From Candidatus Wolfebacteria bacterium RIFCSPLOWO2_01_FULL_47_17b (GTDB lineage: Bacteria > Patescibacteriota > Minisyncoccia > UBA6257 > JAGOQP01), in contig MGIS01000025.1 of NCBI GenBank assembly GCA_001793865.1, forward strand, positions 29,178 to 74,024: a stretch of 44,847 nt of DNA. The letters run 5' to 3'. The position numbers and the translations under genes are program-made. The stretch's first letter is position 1. Each line of letters opens with the position of its first letter. Under the pieces are notes generated by a model that saw nothing but the letters and a program-made list of their open reading frames with translations, made no database searches and was not told the origin of the DNA. Positions 1 through 5,985 of this stretch are shown here, in pieces.

Positions 1-1642
1 TGCCGTCCCCTATCATCGCCACCTTTTTGCCTCCTTTTTGTAGCTCGTGCACTTTTTGTACTTTTTCTTCAGGAAGCACGCGCGCGAAATACGTATCCAG
101 TCCGAGTTCATCGGCAACTTGTTTTGCGGTTTGTTCGCTGTCGCCTGTTATCATAGCGGATGTGATACCCAGCTGACGGAGTGAGTCAATTGCCTGTTTT
201 GATTCGGCACGAATGGTGTCGGCTATGCCGATCGTGCCCAGCTCCTTGCCATCGGACATAATAACGATGTCATCGCCTCCTCGGTTGCCGACAAATACCG
301 TTTTGCCGTCTATTGTTCCTTCGGCTCCTCTGCCCGGCACTCGTTTGAAGTCGCGTACTTCACGCAGACGCAGATTTCGTTTCGTGGCTTCGGCAAGGAT
401 CGCTTTTCCTATGGGGTGCTCCGAATGAGCGTTGACGGATGCTGCGAGTACCAATACTTCATCAGACGTTGCATGCGTTACAGCGAACGATCCTTGTGTG
501 AGAGTTCCTGTTTTATCAAACAAAACCGTGTCCACACCCCGCGCCGCTTCCAGCGCCAGCCGCTGTTTGATGAGAAATCCGTTTTGCGCCGCCTTGGTAG
601 TGGATATGGATGCGACCAGCGGCACGGCAAGCCCGAGTGCATGCGGACACGCGATGACCAGCACCGCTACGAGGCGCGCGACCGCGTAGCCGACTTCGGC
701 TCCCGCGGCGAGCCACGCGATAAACGTGATGATACCGCCGCCCACGGCCACGACCGTTAGGTATAGCGCGGCACGGTCCGAGAGCACCTGCAGGCGTGAT
801 TTGGACGCCTGTGCTTCTGCAACAAGCCGCATAACTCCGGCGAGGAATGTTTTTTTCCCGATGTGTGATACTCGCACGGTCAGCGAACCATCGCCGTTTA
901 TGGTTCCGGCGATGACCGGATCTCCTTTCTTTTTTGATACCGGGTTTGATTCGCCGGTTACCATGGATTCGTTTATGTCCGATTCACCCTCCATAACCGT
1001 GCCGTCTGCGGGGATCTTCGCGCCCGGCCGTACGAGCATCAGATCGTTTTCTTTGAGTTCGGAGAGTGGAATCGTTCGCATGTTTCCGTTATGTATGATT
1101 TCAGCTGTGTCAGGAAGGAGTTTTGAAAGCTCTTTCAGCGCGCCCTGCGCGCCCGAAACCGCCCGCATTTCGATCCAATGACCCAACAGCATAATGGTAA
1201 TAAGCGTGGTGAGTTCCCAAAACAGGGCTTCCGCGCCCGCAAACACCGCGTACACGCTCCACAGGTATGCCGCGCTGATGGCGATGGCTATGAGCGTCAT
1301 CATACCGGGCATACGTCCGCGAATCTCCCGCCACGCGCCCATAAGAAATACCCATCCGCCGTAGAAAAAGACGGCCGTTCCCAGCACCAACGGCGCGTAC
1401 TCGGATCCCGAAAAGGAAAGTGGTGTCCAGTGGAGCAGTACGACCGGAACGGTCAGTATCAAACTCACCCAAAATTTCCGCATAAACATCTTCGTGCTGT
1501 GTCCCGCATGCTTGCCCCGAGCTCCGTCGAAGGGCTTATCATGTGCCTTTTCTTTTATCAGCCCCATCCCGCATTCCGGACACATGCCGGGTTTGTCTTG
1601 TTTGATCTCTGGATGCATGGGGCAGGTGTATATATGTTCCAT
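1..1642 (-). CDS. copB: CopB-type heavy-metal P1B ATPase, C-terminus cut by window edge
   Basis: A membrane pump that uses ATP hydrolysis to export copper or a related metal ion. The start at 1642 opens with a heavy-metal-binding domain (CPMHP at residues 7-11, C21 and C24). Then come the TGES actuator loop (about 228), the intramembrane CPH motif (about 332, CPHALG), the phosphorylation motif DKTGTLT (about 375) and an SEHPIG nucleotide-binding motif. The reading frame runs off position 1 inside the hinge motif MIGDG, so only about 547 residues are seen and the last two membrane helices are missing. CPH rather than CPC places it in the P1B-3/CopB class; the exact metal cannot be read from sequence. 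It is the last visible gene of the CsoR-led unit, 19 bp after the preceding stop. Confidence 0.93.
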   Translation of the reverse strand, partial: MEHIYTCPMHPEIKQDKPGMCPECGMGLIKEKAHDKPFDGARGKHAGHSTKMFMRKFWVSLILTVPVVLLHWTPLSFSGSEYAPLVLGTAVFFYGGWVFLMGAWREIRGRMPGMMTLIAIAISAAYLWSVYAVFAGAEALFWELTTLITIMLLGHWIEMRAVSGAQGALKELSKLLPDTAEIIHNGNMRTIPLSELKENDLMLVRPGAKIPADGTVMEGESDINESMVTGESNPVSKKKGDPVIAGTINGDGSLTVRVSHIGKKTFLAGVMRLVAEAQASKSRLQVLSDRAALYLTVVAVGGGIITFIAWLAAGAEVGYAVARLVAVLVIACPHALGLAVPLVASISTTKAAQNGFLIKQRLALEAARGVDTVLFDKTGTLTQGSFAVTHATSDEVLVLAASVNAHSEHPIGKAILAEATKRNLRLREVRDFKRVPGRGAEGTIDGKTVFVGNRGGDDIVIMSDGKELGTIGIADTIRAESKQAIDSLRQLGITSAMITGDSEQTAKQVADELGLDTYFARVLPEEKVQKVHELQKGGKKVAMIGDG

Positions 1643-1661
1643 AATGTGATGTGTAGTTATA

Positions 1662-2054
1662 TTACCATACGAAGCTGCGCGCGATGTCGCCGATTCCCAC
1701 GATTCTTAATTCAAAGGATTGTGGTCGAGGACGTATCGGGCTGAACACGAGCGATCCTCCGCGATGATGCCCTCCCGCAGGCCCTTCCCATCTGATCGGC
1801 TTGTATTCGTTTCCGCCGCTGTCCACGAGAGCCGCCACCTCCGTCATATCCTGCTCCAGTTCAACCGAATGTGTGTCCATAACGACTTCAAACGTCCATT
1901 CTGCTGATCCCTCCGATACATCAAGCGGCGTTACCGCTATCGTTACGGATGCCTGTTTGTCCGTTTTTGTTTCCCAGATTTCGGGTGCCGGAGGCCGTAT
2001 GTATGCCGCTGCCGCGATGATGAGTGCGATGAGTATGTATTTAAGATACCGCAT
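1662..2054 (-). CDS. Small exported protein of unknown function in metal island
   Basis: A 130-residue protein with an N-terminal hydrophobic segment (residues 4-20, ending AAAAYI) that looks like a signal anchor. A soluble beta-rich domain follows. It has no cysteine, but carries a GGHHRGG stretch around residue 95 that could bind metal. It ends with short aromatic residues (SFVW). Its start overlaps the end of the upstream membrane-protein gene by 14 bp, so the two are probably translationally coupled, and it lies directly before the CopB-type ATPase. I do not recognise the family. The genomic position suggests an extracytoplasmic accessory to metal export, which is inference. Confidence 0.72.
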   Translation of the reverse strand: MRYLKYILIALIIAAAAYIRPPAPEIWETKTDKQASVTIAVTPLDVSEGSAEWTFEVVMDTHSVELEQDMTEVAALVDSGGNEYKPIRWEGPAGGHHRGGSLVFSPIRPRPQSFELRIVGIGDIARSFVW

Positions 2055-2472
2055 GTTTTTTAAATCGTATGATTTTATTTCCTATGAACGCAATTCCCGC
2101 GGCATTAAACAGAATACCAACCCAGAACAATTCCGCTTGGTATTGCGTCACGAATGTCACGATGCCGACGGCGCCGAGCACGGGAAGGATATTTGCCAGG
2201 TAGTGCGCACAACAGGAGATCATGGCGGCTGTTGATGTTGTGCCTGTGACCCCCAGCGCTTTCCCTCCCCCGCCCATACCCGCAATGCCTTTACGCAGGT
2301 ATGTATACAATCCGATCTGTACGCCGAAACCCGCGGCTAAACCGGCAATGAAATACCAGTAATGCGAGAATTGGCCTATCGCGTAATCCCAGTTCGAGAC
2401 AAGCGACAGCACCAGAAAATATATACCAAGCAGTACAACGGCCGCGCATGTTCCATACAGAAGGGCTTTCAT
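2041..2472 (-). CDS. Four-helix membrane protein with a CCAHY motif
   Basis: A 143-residue integral membrane protein with four hydrophobic segments (about residues 3-23, 37-55, 84-105 and 109-128). The third begins with the polar motif SCCAHY, a vicinal cysteine pair plus histidine inside the membrane, which is a plausible metal-relay site. A glycine-rich loop (GMGGGG) precedes it. I chose the start at 2472 because its ATG overlaps the TGA of the YHS gene (ATGA), the usual sign of translational coupling; the open frame extends further upstream but would overlap the YHS domain. Family not recognised by name. Context points to metal transfer or transport. Confidence 0.8.
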   Translation of the reverse strand: MKALLYGTCAAVVLLGIYFLVLSLVSNWDYAIGQFSHYWYFIAGLAAGFGVQIGLYTYLRKGIAGMGGGGKALGVTGTTSTAAMISCCAHYLANILPVLGAVGIVTFVTQYQAELFWVGILFNAAGIAFIGNKIIRFKKHAVS

Positions 2473-2645
2473 ATGTATTTTTCCGGCTGGTTTGCGAATT
2501 GCCTTTGGCAATGATCCGAGCAGAAGTGGTACGTCTTTCCGTCGTGTTCGTACGTGATGCCGTCGGCCGACGGCATTCCGCACACGGGGTCTTTTGGAAG
2601 TTTTTTATCCACTTCCTCTCTTTTCTTTGTGAGGAATTTAAACAT
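2469..2645 (-). CDS. YHS-domain protein, predicted metal binding
   Basis: A 58-residue protein dominated by a YHS domain, a small fold found in metal-associated proteins and next to metal P-type ATPases. Visible motifs are DPVCGM (about residues 19-24) and YHFCSDHC (about 39-46), which supply cysteines and histidines for metal contact. The N-terminal 16 residues are basic. The start at 2645 was chosen because it overlaps the stop of the small upstream gene by 8 bp; a longer in-frame start at 2708 would overlap that gene throughout. It probably acts as a cytoplasmic metal-binding partner of the pump, which is inference from context. Confidence 0.88.
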   Translation of the reverse strand: MFKFLTKKREEVDKKLPKDPVCGMPSADGITYEHDGKTYHFCSDHCQRQFANQPEKYI

Positions 2646-2763
2646 CTTTATGATCGTGCGTATCGTTGTTGCTTTCGTGACCTTTGTGTTTCTTGTGCAT
2701 GAAGACATGCATCAGCGGGCAGAGCAGAAGCAGTGTGATGAACATTATTGTTTCAAGTTTCAT
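2638..2763 (-). CDS. 41-residue His-rich single-pass membrane protein (DUF2933-like)
   Basis: A short gene directly after the CsoR-family gene (6 bp gap). The product starts MKLETIMFITLLLLCPLMHVF, one membrane helix with a cysteine near its end. A short cytosolic or extracytosolic tail rich in histidine, lysine and aspartate follows (MHKKHKGHES, THDHKDV). The layout of helix, LMH, then MH plus His-rich tail resembles the DUF2933 small proteins often found beside copper genes; this match is from memory. It overlaps the YHS gene by 8 bp. A role in metal capture is inferred. Confidence 0.75.
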   Translation of the reverse strand: MKLETIMFITLLLLCPLMHVFMHKKHKGHESNNDTHDHKDV

Positions 2764-2769
2764 GCCTAA

Positions 2770-3042
2770 TTACTTATTTGACAGCGTATAAATCCTAATT
2801 AATTCTCCAACAGCTTTTTTCACTTTTTTACTGTCTCGCATCTGTTCCCGGACATGGGAAATAAGATGGTTTTCCAGCAAAAAAGCATCAAGGCTTTTAA
2901 GCGACCTTTGGATTGAAAGCGACTGTTCGAGAAGTTCGGGGCAGTACTCTTCGCGCTCGATCGCCTTTATGAGGCCGTCCAGCTGGCCTCTAATAATCTT
3001 GGCGCGATGGACAGACCGTTTTTTTAGTTGTTGTGTAAGCAT
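2770..3042 (-). CDS. csoR: CsoR/FrmR-family metal-sensing repressor
   Basis: A 90-residue all-helical repressor of the DUF156 family, which binds DNA as a tetramer and releases it on metal or electrophile binding. H12-R13, the RGQLDGL segment (18-24) and the C34 / H59 / H63 positions fit the family. The spacing C-x24-H-x3-H matches the sensor ligand positions of CsoR (C-H-C), but the third ligand is His instead of Cys, closer to the nickel/cobalt sensor RcnR, although no His is seen at RcnR position 3. It heads the unit that includes the CopB-type pump. An imperfect palindrome sits inside its own promoter, which implies autoregulation. Family call is strong; metal identity is open. Confidence 0.92.
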   Translation of the reverse strand: MLTQQLKKRSVHRAKIIRGQLDGLIKAIEREEYCPELLEQSLSIQRSLKSLDAFLLENHLISHVREQMRDSKKVKKAVGELIRIYTLSNK

Positions 3043-3048
3043 GCTAAT

Positions 3049-3077
3049 AGGATATACCCCTATACGGTATATGGCAA
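3049..3077 (-). promoter_or_regulatory. csoR promoter with operator-like palindrome in the spacer
   Basis: Minus-strand -35 TTGCCA (3072-3077) and -10 TATCCT (3049-3054) are 17 bp apart. The spacer and edges hold an imperfect inverted repeat (3052-3072) with arms ATATACC and GGTATAT and a run of C on one side, similar in style to the C-tract/AT operators of CsoR-family repressors. A repressor bound here would cover both promoter boxes. Only six bases separate the -10 box from the csoR ATG, so the mRNA may be leaderless. Confidence 0.66.
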
Positions 3078-3096
3078 GCCGGTTGCTGTGGATAAC

Positions 3097-3903
3097 CTAC
3101 ACACCGCATCCGCTTCCCGAATTCTGCTGTTTCGGCACAACAATTTGCTGTGCGATTTTCCGGTATCCGCTTGCACTTGAATAAGCGGCTCCCAGTATGT
3201 TTTTTGGTTCTGTATCCGGAGCGTATGCTCTGATGGTTTCGTAGGAGTCCGAAAACCAAAATGTATTGACCGCGAGAGCCGCTTCCCACATATCATTTTC
3301 ACTCACGCCCTGTGATGCCATAAGCTCCAAAAGCCCCAGCATCGCCATGCCGTGGTTGCAGTCGGGGAAATGTGTGGAGTTGTCGCAGCACGGGCGGTAT
3401 ATGCCTTTGGAGACCTTGTCCACCAGTGCTTGTTGTTCATTCGTAAGTATCATAAATGTATGCCTGCTGTAATGGCTCATGGGATCCCCTTGCGCGATCG
3501 TCCAGCCCGCGGTTGACGCGAACCTGCCCGCTCCGCCATAGCGCGGATCCATCATCTCCCCCTCTTCGAGTATGGGATTTTTATTGCCCAGCCCTAGTGC
3601 CCAAAATGAGTTCAGGATAACGCCTGCGTTTTCGCGAGTAATGACAAGCTGTTTACTGCTGTTCGGCAGCGGTGTAAATTTCGAAGCGTCTATAACTTCC
3701 GTTTCCATAAGCTGTGTTCCCAGATCTTGCCATATGACCGGCAATACAACTCCATCGGGCGGAACAACCAATTGCTCCAGTTCAGACATTTGTATTGGTT
3801 CGGGTTGTATCGTGTGCGGCCTCTTTGATTCCACGTATACAACCGTTCCTGCGATAAGCAGCGCTCCGAGCAATATAGCCGCTGGTGTTCGATCTTTAAT
3901 CAT
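3097..3903 (-). CDS. Exported protein with CC...C.H motif, unknown function
   Basis: A 268-residue protein with an N-terminal signal anchor (about residues 8-24) and a soluble domain. The central part carries a distinctive cluster, RPCCDNSTHFPDCNHGMAM (about residues 169-187), with three cysteines and two histidines that could bind metal. A tail ending NSGSGCGV gives one more cysteine near the C-terminus. I do not recognise a named family. It overlaps the preceding small Cys protein by 8 bp and ends 19 bp before the csoR promoter, as last gene of the thiol/metal unit read from 5750. It probably acts outside the cytoplasmic membrane; its function is unknown. Confidence 0.8.
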   Translation of the reverse strand: MIKDRTPAAILLGALLIAGTVVYVESKRPHTIQPEPIQMSELEQLVVPPDGVVLPVIWQDLGTQLMETEVIDASKFTPLPNSSKQLVITRENAGVILNSFWALGLGNKNPILEEGEMMDPRYGGAGRFASTAGWTIAQGDPMSHYSRHTFMILTNEQQALVDKVSKGIYRPCCDNSTHFPDCNHGMAMLGLLELMASQGVSENDMWEAALAVNTFWFSDSYETIRAYAPDTEPKNILGAAYSSASGYRKIAQQIVVPKQQNSGSGCGV

Positions 3904-4063
3904 GGCAACAATCTTTTAATTTTTTCATAGTATCTTTGATCGACCATGACTTGCCGTTTCCTATTTCGTTCAGAATGCGCCGCCGTTCCTCACATTCCGC
4001 GCAGTGTGGTATGTGCAGAAACTTCGTGATCGCGGCGATCATATCGCCCAATTTGATTTTCAT
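3896..4063 (-). CDS. 55-residue cysteine-rich small protein
   Basis: A small soluble protein with a HCAEC motif (residues 21-25) and a terminal KDCCHD, giving four cysteines and two histidines in 55 residues. The start at 4063 overlaps the CcdA-like stop as ATGA, and its end overlaps the next start by 8 bp, so three genes are coupled. The open frame extends upstream to 4144 but would sit within the membrane-protein gene. The CxxC-like spacing suggests a thiol or metal carrier on the cytoplasmic side. This is inferred; no family is recognised. Confidence 0.74.
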   Translation of the reverse strand: MKIKLGDMIAAITKFLHIPHCAECEERRRILNEIGNGKSWSIKDTMKKLKDCCHD

Positions 4064-4761
4064 AGAAAGAGTATAAGAATTCCGAGCGCGACCATGGCGA
4101 TGCCCGTCCATAACTTCATATGCTTCATTTCCTTCTTTTTCCATGTCTGCACTTTTTCTATCAGCTTTGCGTTGCTCGTTAATAGCAGTACGACGACAAG
4201 CGGGAGAACGAATATAACGTTGTATAGCAGGAGGTAACCGACCCCTTTCAAGTATGTGCCTGTATCATGCAAAAGCCCCACCACCATGAGGTATGGCCCT
4301 CCGGTGCAGGGAAATTCGCACAACCCCACCAGCGCGCCCAGCAAGAAAACGGCCGGCAGGGATGATTTGTGCATGAGTGCGGCAATCTTTTCGTGCGCCA
4401 CGCGCGGGATTCTGAATCGTATCGGAAACGATGGGAAAAATTCCCCTAGCAGATTTATAATTCCGAATGCGATCAGAATGCCTGCTCCGAGTTTTGCCAT
4501 AAAATGAGGCGTATTGAACAGGTGCAGTGCCTCCAGCAATCCGAGCCCGATGAGCAGATACACCGCAAAGAGCCCCAGTATGTACGCACTCCCTATTCTG
4601 AGGACTCCCCGTCGTGTGGTACCGATACTAAACAGAAATCCTATCGTGATGAGCAGTATGGAGAACGCGCAAGGATTGATGCTGTCTATGAGCGCCGACG
4701 CGCTTACCAGCGGAAGAAGAAGCGTGCCTCCGTTGCTGATGTTCCAAATAAATTCGGTCAT
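4060..4761 (-). CDS. ccdA: CcdA/DsbD-type transmembrane thiol electron transporter
   Basis: A 233-residue, roughly six-helix membrane protein of the CcdA/DsbD beta-domain family, which passes reducing power from cytoplasmic thioredoxin to extracytoplasmic thiol proteins. The two signature cysteines are present in NPCAF (about residue 31) and FPCTGGPY (about residue 150), each in its own helix. Helices end with basic loops. It sits between a DUF1573 gene and the 55-residue Cys-rich gene, so its partners may be the exported cysteine proteins of this island. No cytochrome c maturation genes are visible here, which argues for a metal/thiol role rather than cytochrome assembly. Confidence 0.88.
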   Translation of the reverse strand: MTEFIWNISNGGTLLLPLVSASALIDSINPCAFSILLITIGFLFSIGTTRRGVLRIGSAYILGLFAVYLLIGLGLLEALHLFNTPHFMAKLGAGILIAFGIINLLGEFFPSFPIRFRIPRVAHEKIAALMHKSSLPAVFLLGALVGLCEFPCTGGPYLMVVGLLHDTGTYLKGVGYLLLYNVIFVLPLVVVLLLTSNAKLIEKVQTWKKKEMKHMKLWTGIAMVALGILILFL

Positions 4762-4763
4762 AG

Positions 4764-5258
4764 TTATGGAATTACGGTTGCCGCAATAAAGAACTCGACG
4801 GGCTCCTTATCTGTTTCAATCCGAATGGTGCGTTCGATGCGGCCGATGCCCGCAGGGCCGTGCGCCGCGGGGTCGAATTCAACATCAATTGTCGCTTCTT
4901 CTTGTGGCCGCAGTACGGCATCTATGCTTGGGATAAATCCGTGTCCCGGCATGCCGAACGGGCCAAATTCCCCCCCTGGGTCCGCCGAAGTATTTGTTCT
5001 CAATGTCGCGACTGTACACATGCATGAGGTGTACATTTTTTGTATCGTGAGCGGCTCGGTGCCGTCATTGCGCAGGGTGAACGACGTTTGTACGATCCCT
5101 TCGGCCATTGAGATTTTTCCGAAGTCGTAGCTATTTTCAGTGGTTTGTGGAGATGCTGTCTGTCCGGTCTCGTTTTGGTTGTTTGGCTGAGCAAGTGTGA
5201 TTGCTGTTCCGAGTGCGATAATTCCTACCGCGATGCCTATATATGTTTTTTTGGTCAT
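4764..5258 (-). CDS. DUF1573-domain exported protein
   Basis: A 164-residue protein with a signal anchor (about residues 4-24), a short Gln/Thr-rich linker and an Ig-like DUF1573 domain. Typical features are YDFGKI near the domain start, LRNDGTEPL, and SCMCT, a cysteine pair in the usual DUF1573 position. A PGHG loop and the FDPAAHGP stretch follow. The start at 5258 (MTKKTY) precedes the hydrophobic segment directly; the upstream in-frame ATG at 5294 would only add 12 residues. It ends 2 bp before the CcdA-like gene, so they are probably one unit and may be functional partners at the outer face of the membrane. Confidence 0.86.
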   Translation of the reverse strand: MTKKTYIGIAVGIIALGTAITLAQPNNQNETGQTASPQTTENSYDFGKISMAEGIVQTSFTLRNDGTEPLTIQKMYTSCMCTVATLRTNTSADPGGEFGPFGMPGHGFIPSIDAVLRPQEEATIDVEFDPAAHGPAGIGRIERTIRIETDKEPVEFFIAATVIP

Positions 5259-5312
5259 AATTGCATAACAAAAATACGCGTTTCCTTTCGACAAAAGGAA
5301 TGTGCGTTGATG

Positions 5313-5750
5313 TTATGCGAGGGTGGGGCTGTTTTCGTGGAGCGAAAGCCAGTGCAACACGCGATCTTTGTAGGTTCGGGCGCCGTACCCCGTAGCGAGC
5401 TGTACTCTACTCGCTCTGCTAGGGGGAATAAGTCCCAAGAGAGATACGGCTAAAAGTGCCAGTACTAAAAACAGCGCGATTGAAAAGATTTCAAAAAGCG
5501 AGAAGTGTTCGGATATGGTGGTGAATGATGAGACCGCCGCAGGACAATTGCTGTTTTGCATGGCAGAAACCATGCAGCTGCCATGTCCGGTCGAATGGTT
5601 CACCCCGTTAGAGACAAGCGCTTTCGACATCGCTGTATTTGTGTCTTCGGTTGAGTTGTCTCTAACGGGGTTCATCTGCATCGTTACGATGCCGAACGTG
5701 CCAACGCCCAAGAATATGACAAGCATTGCAATGGCGGCTGTGGATTTCAT
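5313..5750 (-). CDS. Two-helix membrane protein with repeat-derived segments
   Basis: A 145-residue protein with an N-terminal helix (6-24), an extracytoplasmic loop containing two cysteines (GSCMVS and NSNCPA) and a second helix (about 88-110). Two interspersed repeats overlap it. An inverted repeat at 5602-5671 encodes NPVRDN and LVSNGV in the loop, and a second repeat at 5371-5436 encodes most of the C-terminal tail after IPPS. The function is not recognised. The cysteine-bearing loop and position at the head of the DUF1573-CcdA unit suggest a thiol-related role. The promoter just upstream overlaps the terminator of the next gene. Confidence 0.68.
   Translation of the reverse strand: MKSTAAIAMLVIFLGVGTFGIVTMQMNPVRDNSTEDTNTAMSKALVSNGVNHSTGHGSCMVSAMQNSNCPAAVSSFTTISEHFSLFEIFSIALFLVLALLAVSLLGLIPPSRASRVQLATGYGARTYKDRVLHWLSLHENSPTLA
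5371..5436. repeat. Family A palindromic repeat copy in coding sequence
   Basis: A GC-rich hairpin-forming element ending GGGGGAATAAGTCCC, related to the copy at 12120-12184 (shared CGCCGT, CCCCGTAG and GGGGAATAAGTCC blocks). It lies wholly inside the 3' end of the 5313-5750 gene and supplies its last coding part. Confidence 0.7.
5602..5671. repeat. Family B inverted repeat (CCCGTTAGAGA ends) in coding sequence
   Basis: Arms ACCCCGTTAGAGACA and TGTCTCTAACGGGGT enclose about 40 bp. Similar ends occur at 14215-14339 and 27114-27179. Here the element is in frame inside the 5313-5750 gene. Confidence 0.82.
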
Positions 5751-5759
5751 ATCCCATTA

Positions 5760-5788
5760 AGTATACAAAAAGCGTCTTGATAATTCAA
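5760..5788 (-). promoter_or_regulatory. Promoter of the 5750 gene, embedded in a terminator
   Basis: TTGAAT (5783-5788) and TATACT (5760-5765) with a 17-bp spacer on the minus strand; the start codon follows nine bases after the -10 box. The spacer is one arm of the terminator hairpin 5767-5793. Confidence 0.6.
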
Positions 5789-5793
5789 GACGC
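5767..5793 (-). terminator. Rho-independent terminator after the 43-residue gene
   Basis: Stem GCGTCTTG / CAAGACGC with a six-base loop, followed on the minus strand by TTTTTG. It ends the transcript of the small gene at 5804. Confidence 0.75.
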
Positions 5794-5803
5794 GAAAAAC
5801 GAT

Positions 5804-5935
5804 TTAACCGAATATTCCGAATATCGAAAGGGCCATCATTCCTATCATAATCCCAATGAAGCCCAGCAAGAGAAGTGCCGGAGTCCATAATTCAAGCCAT
5901 TCTGAGAACGTTAGTTTTCTTGAATACTCTATCAT
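5804..5935 (-). CDS. 43-residue membrane protein, unknown function
   Basis: A small gene with a clear Shine-Dalgarno (AGGAG, five bases before the ATG) and its own terminator. The product has a short amphipathic start (MIEYSRKLTFSEW) and one long hydrophobic stretch (LLLLGFIGIMIGMMAL) with glycine-spaced small residues. It lies between tyrS and the metal island as a free-standing unit. The family is not recognised; the ribosome-binding site, length and terminator make it a likely real gene. Confidence 0.72.
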   Translation of the reverse strand: MIEYSRKLTFSEWLELWTPALLLLGFIGIMIGMMALSIFGIFG

Positions 5936-5985
5936 GTGATCTCCTGAAATTATGATGAAAAAGCTGTGCGTACTATAACACAACT

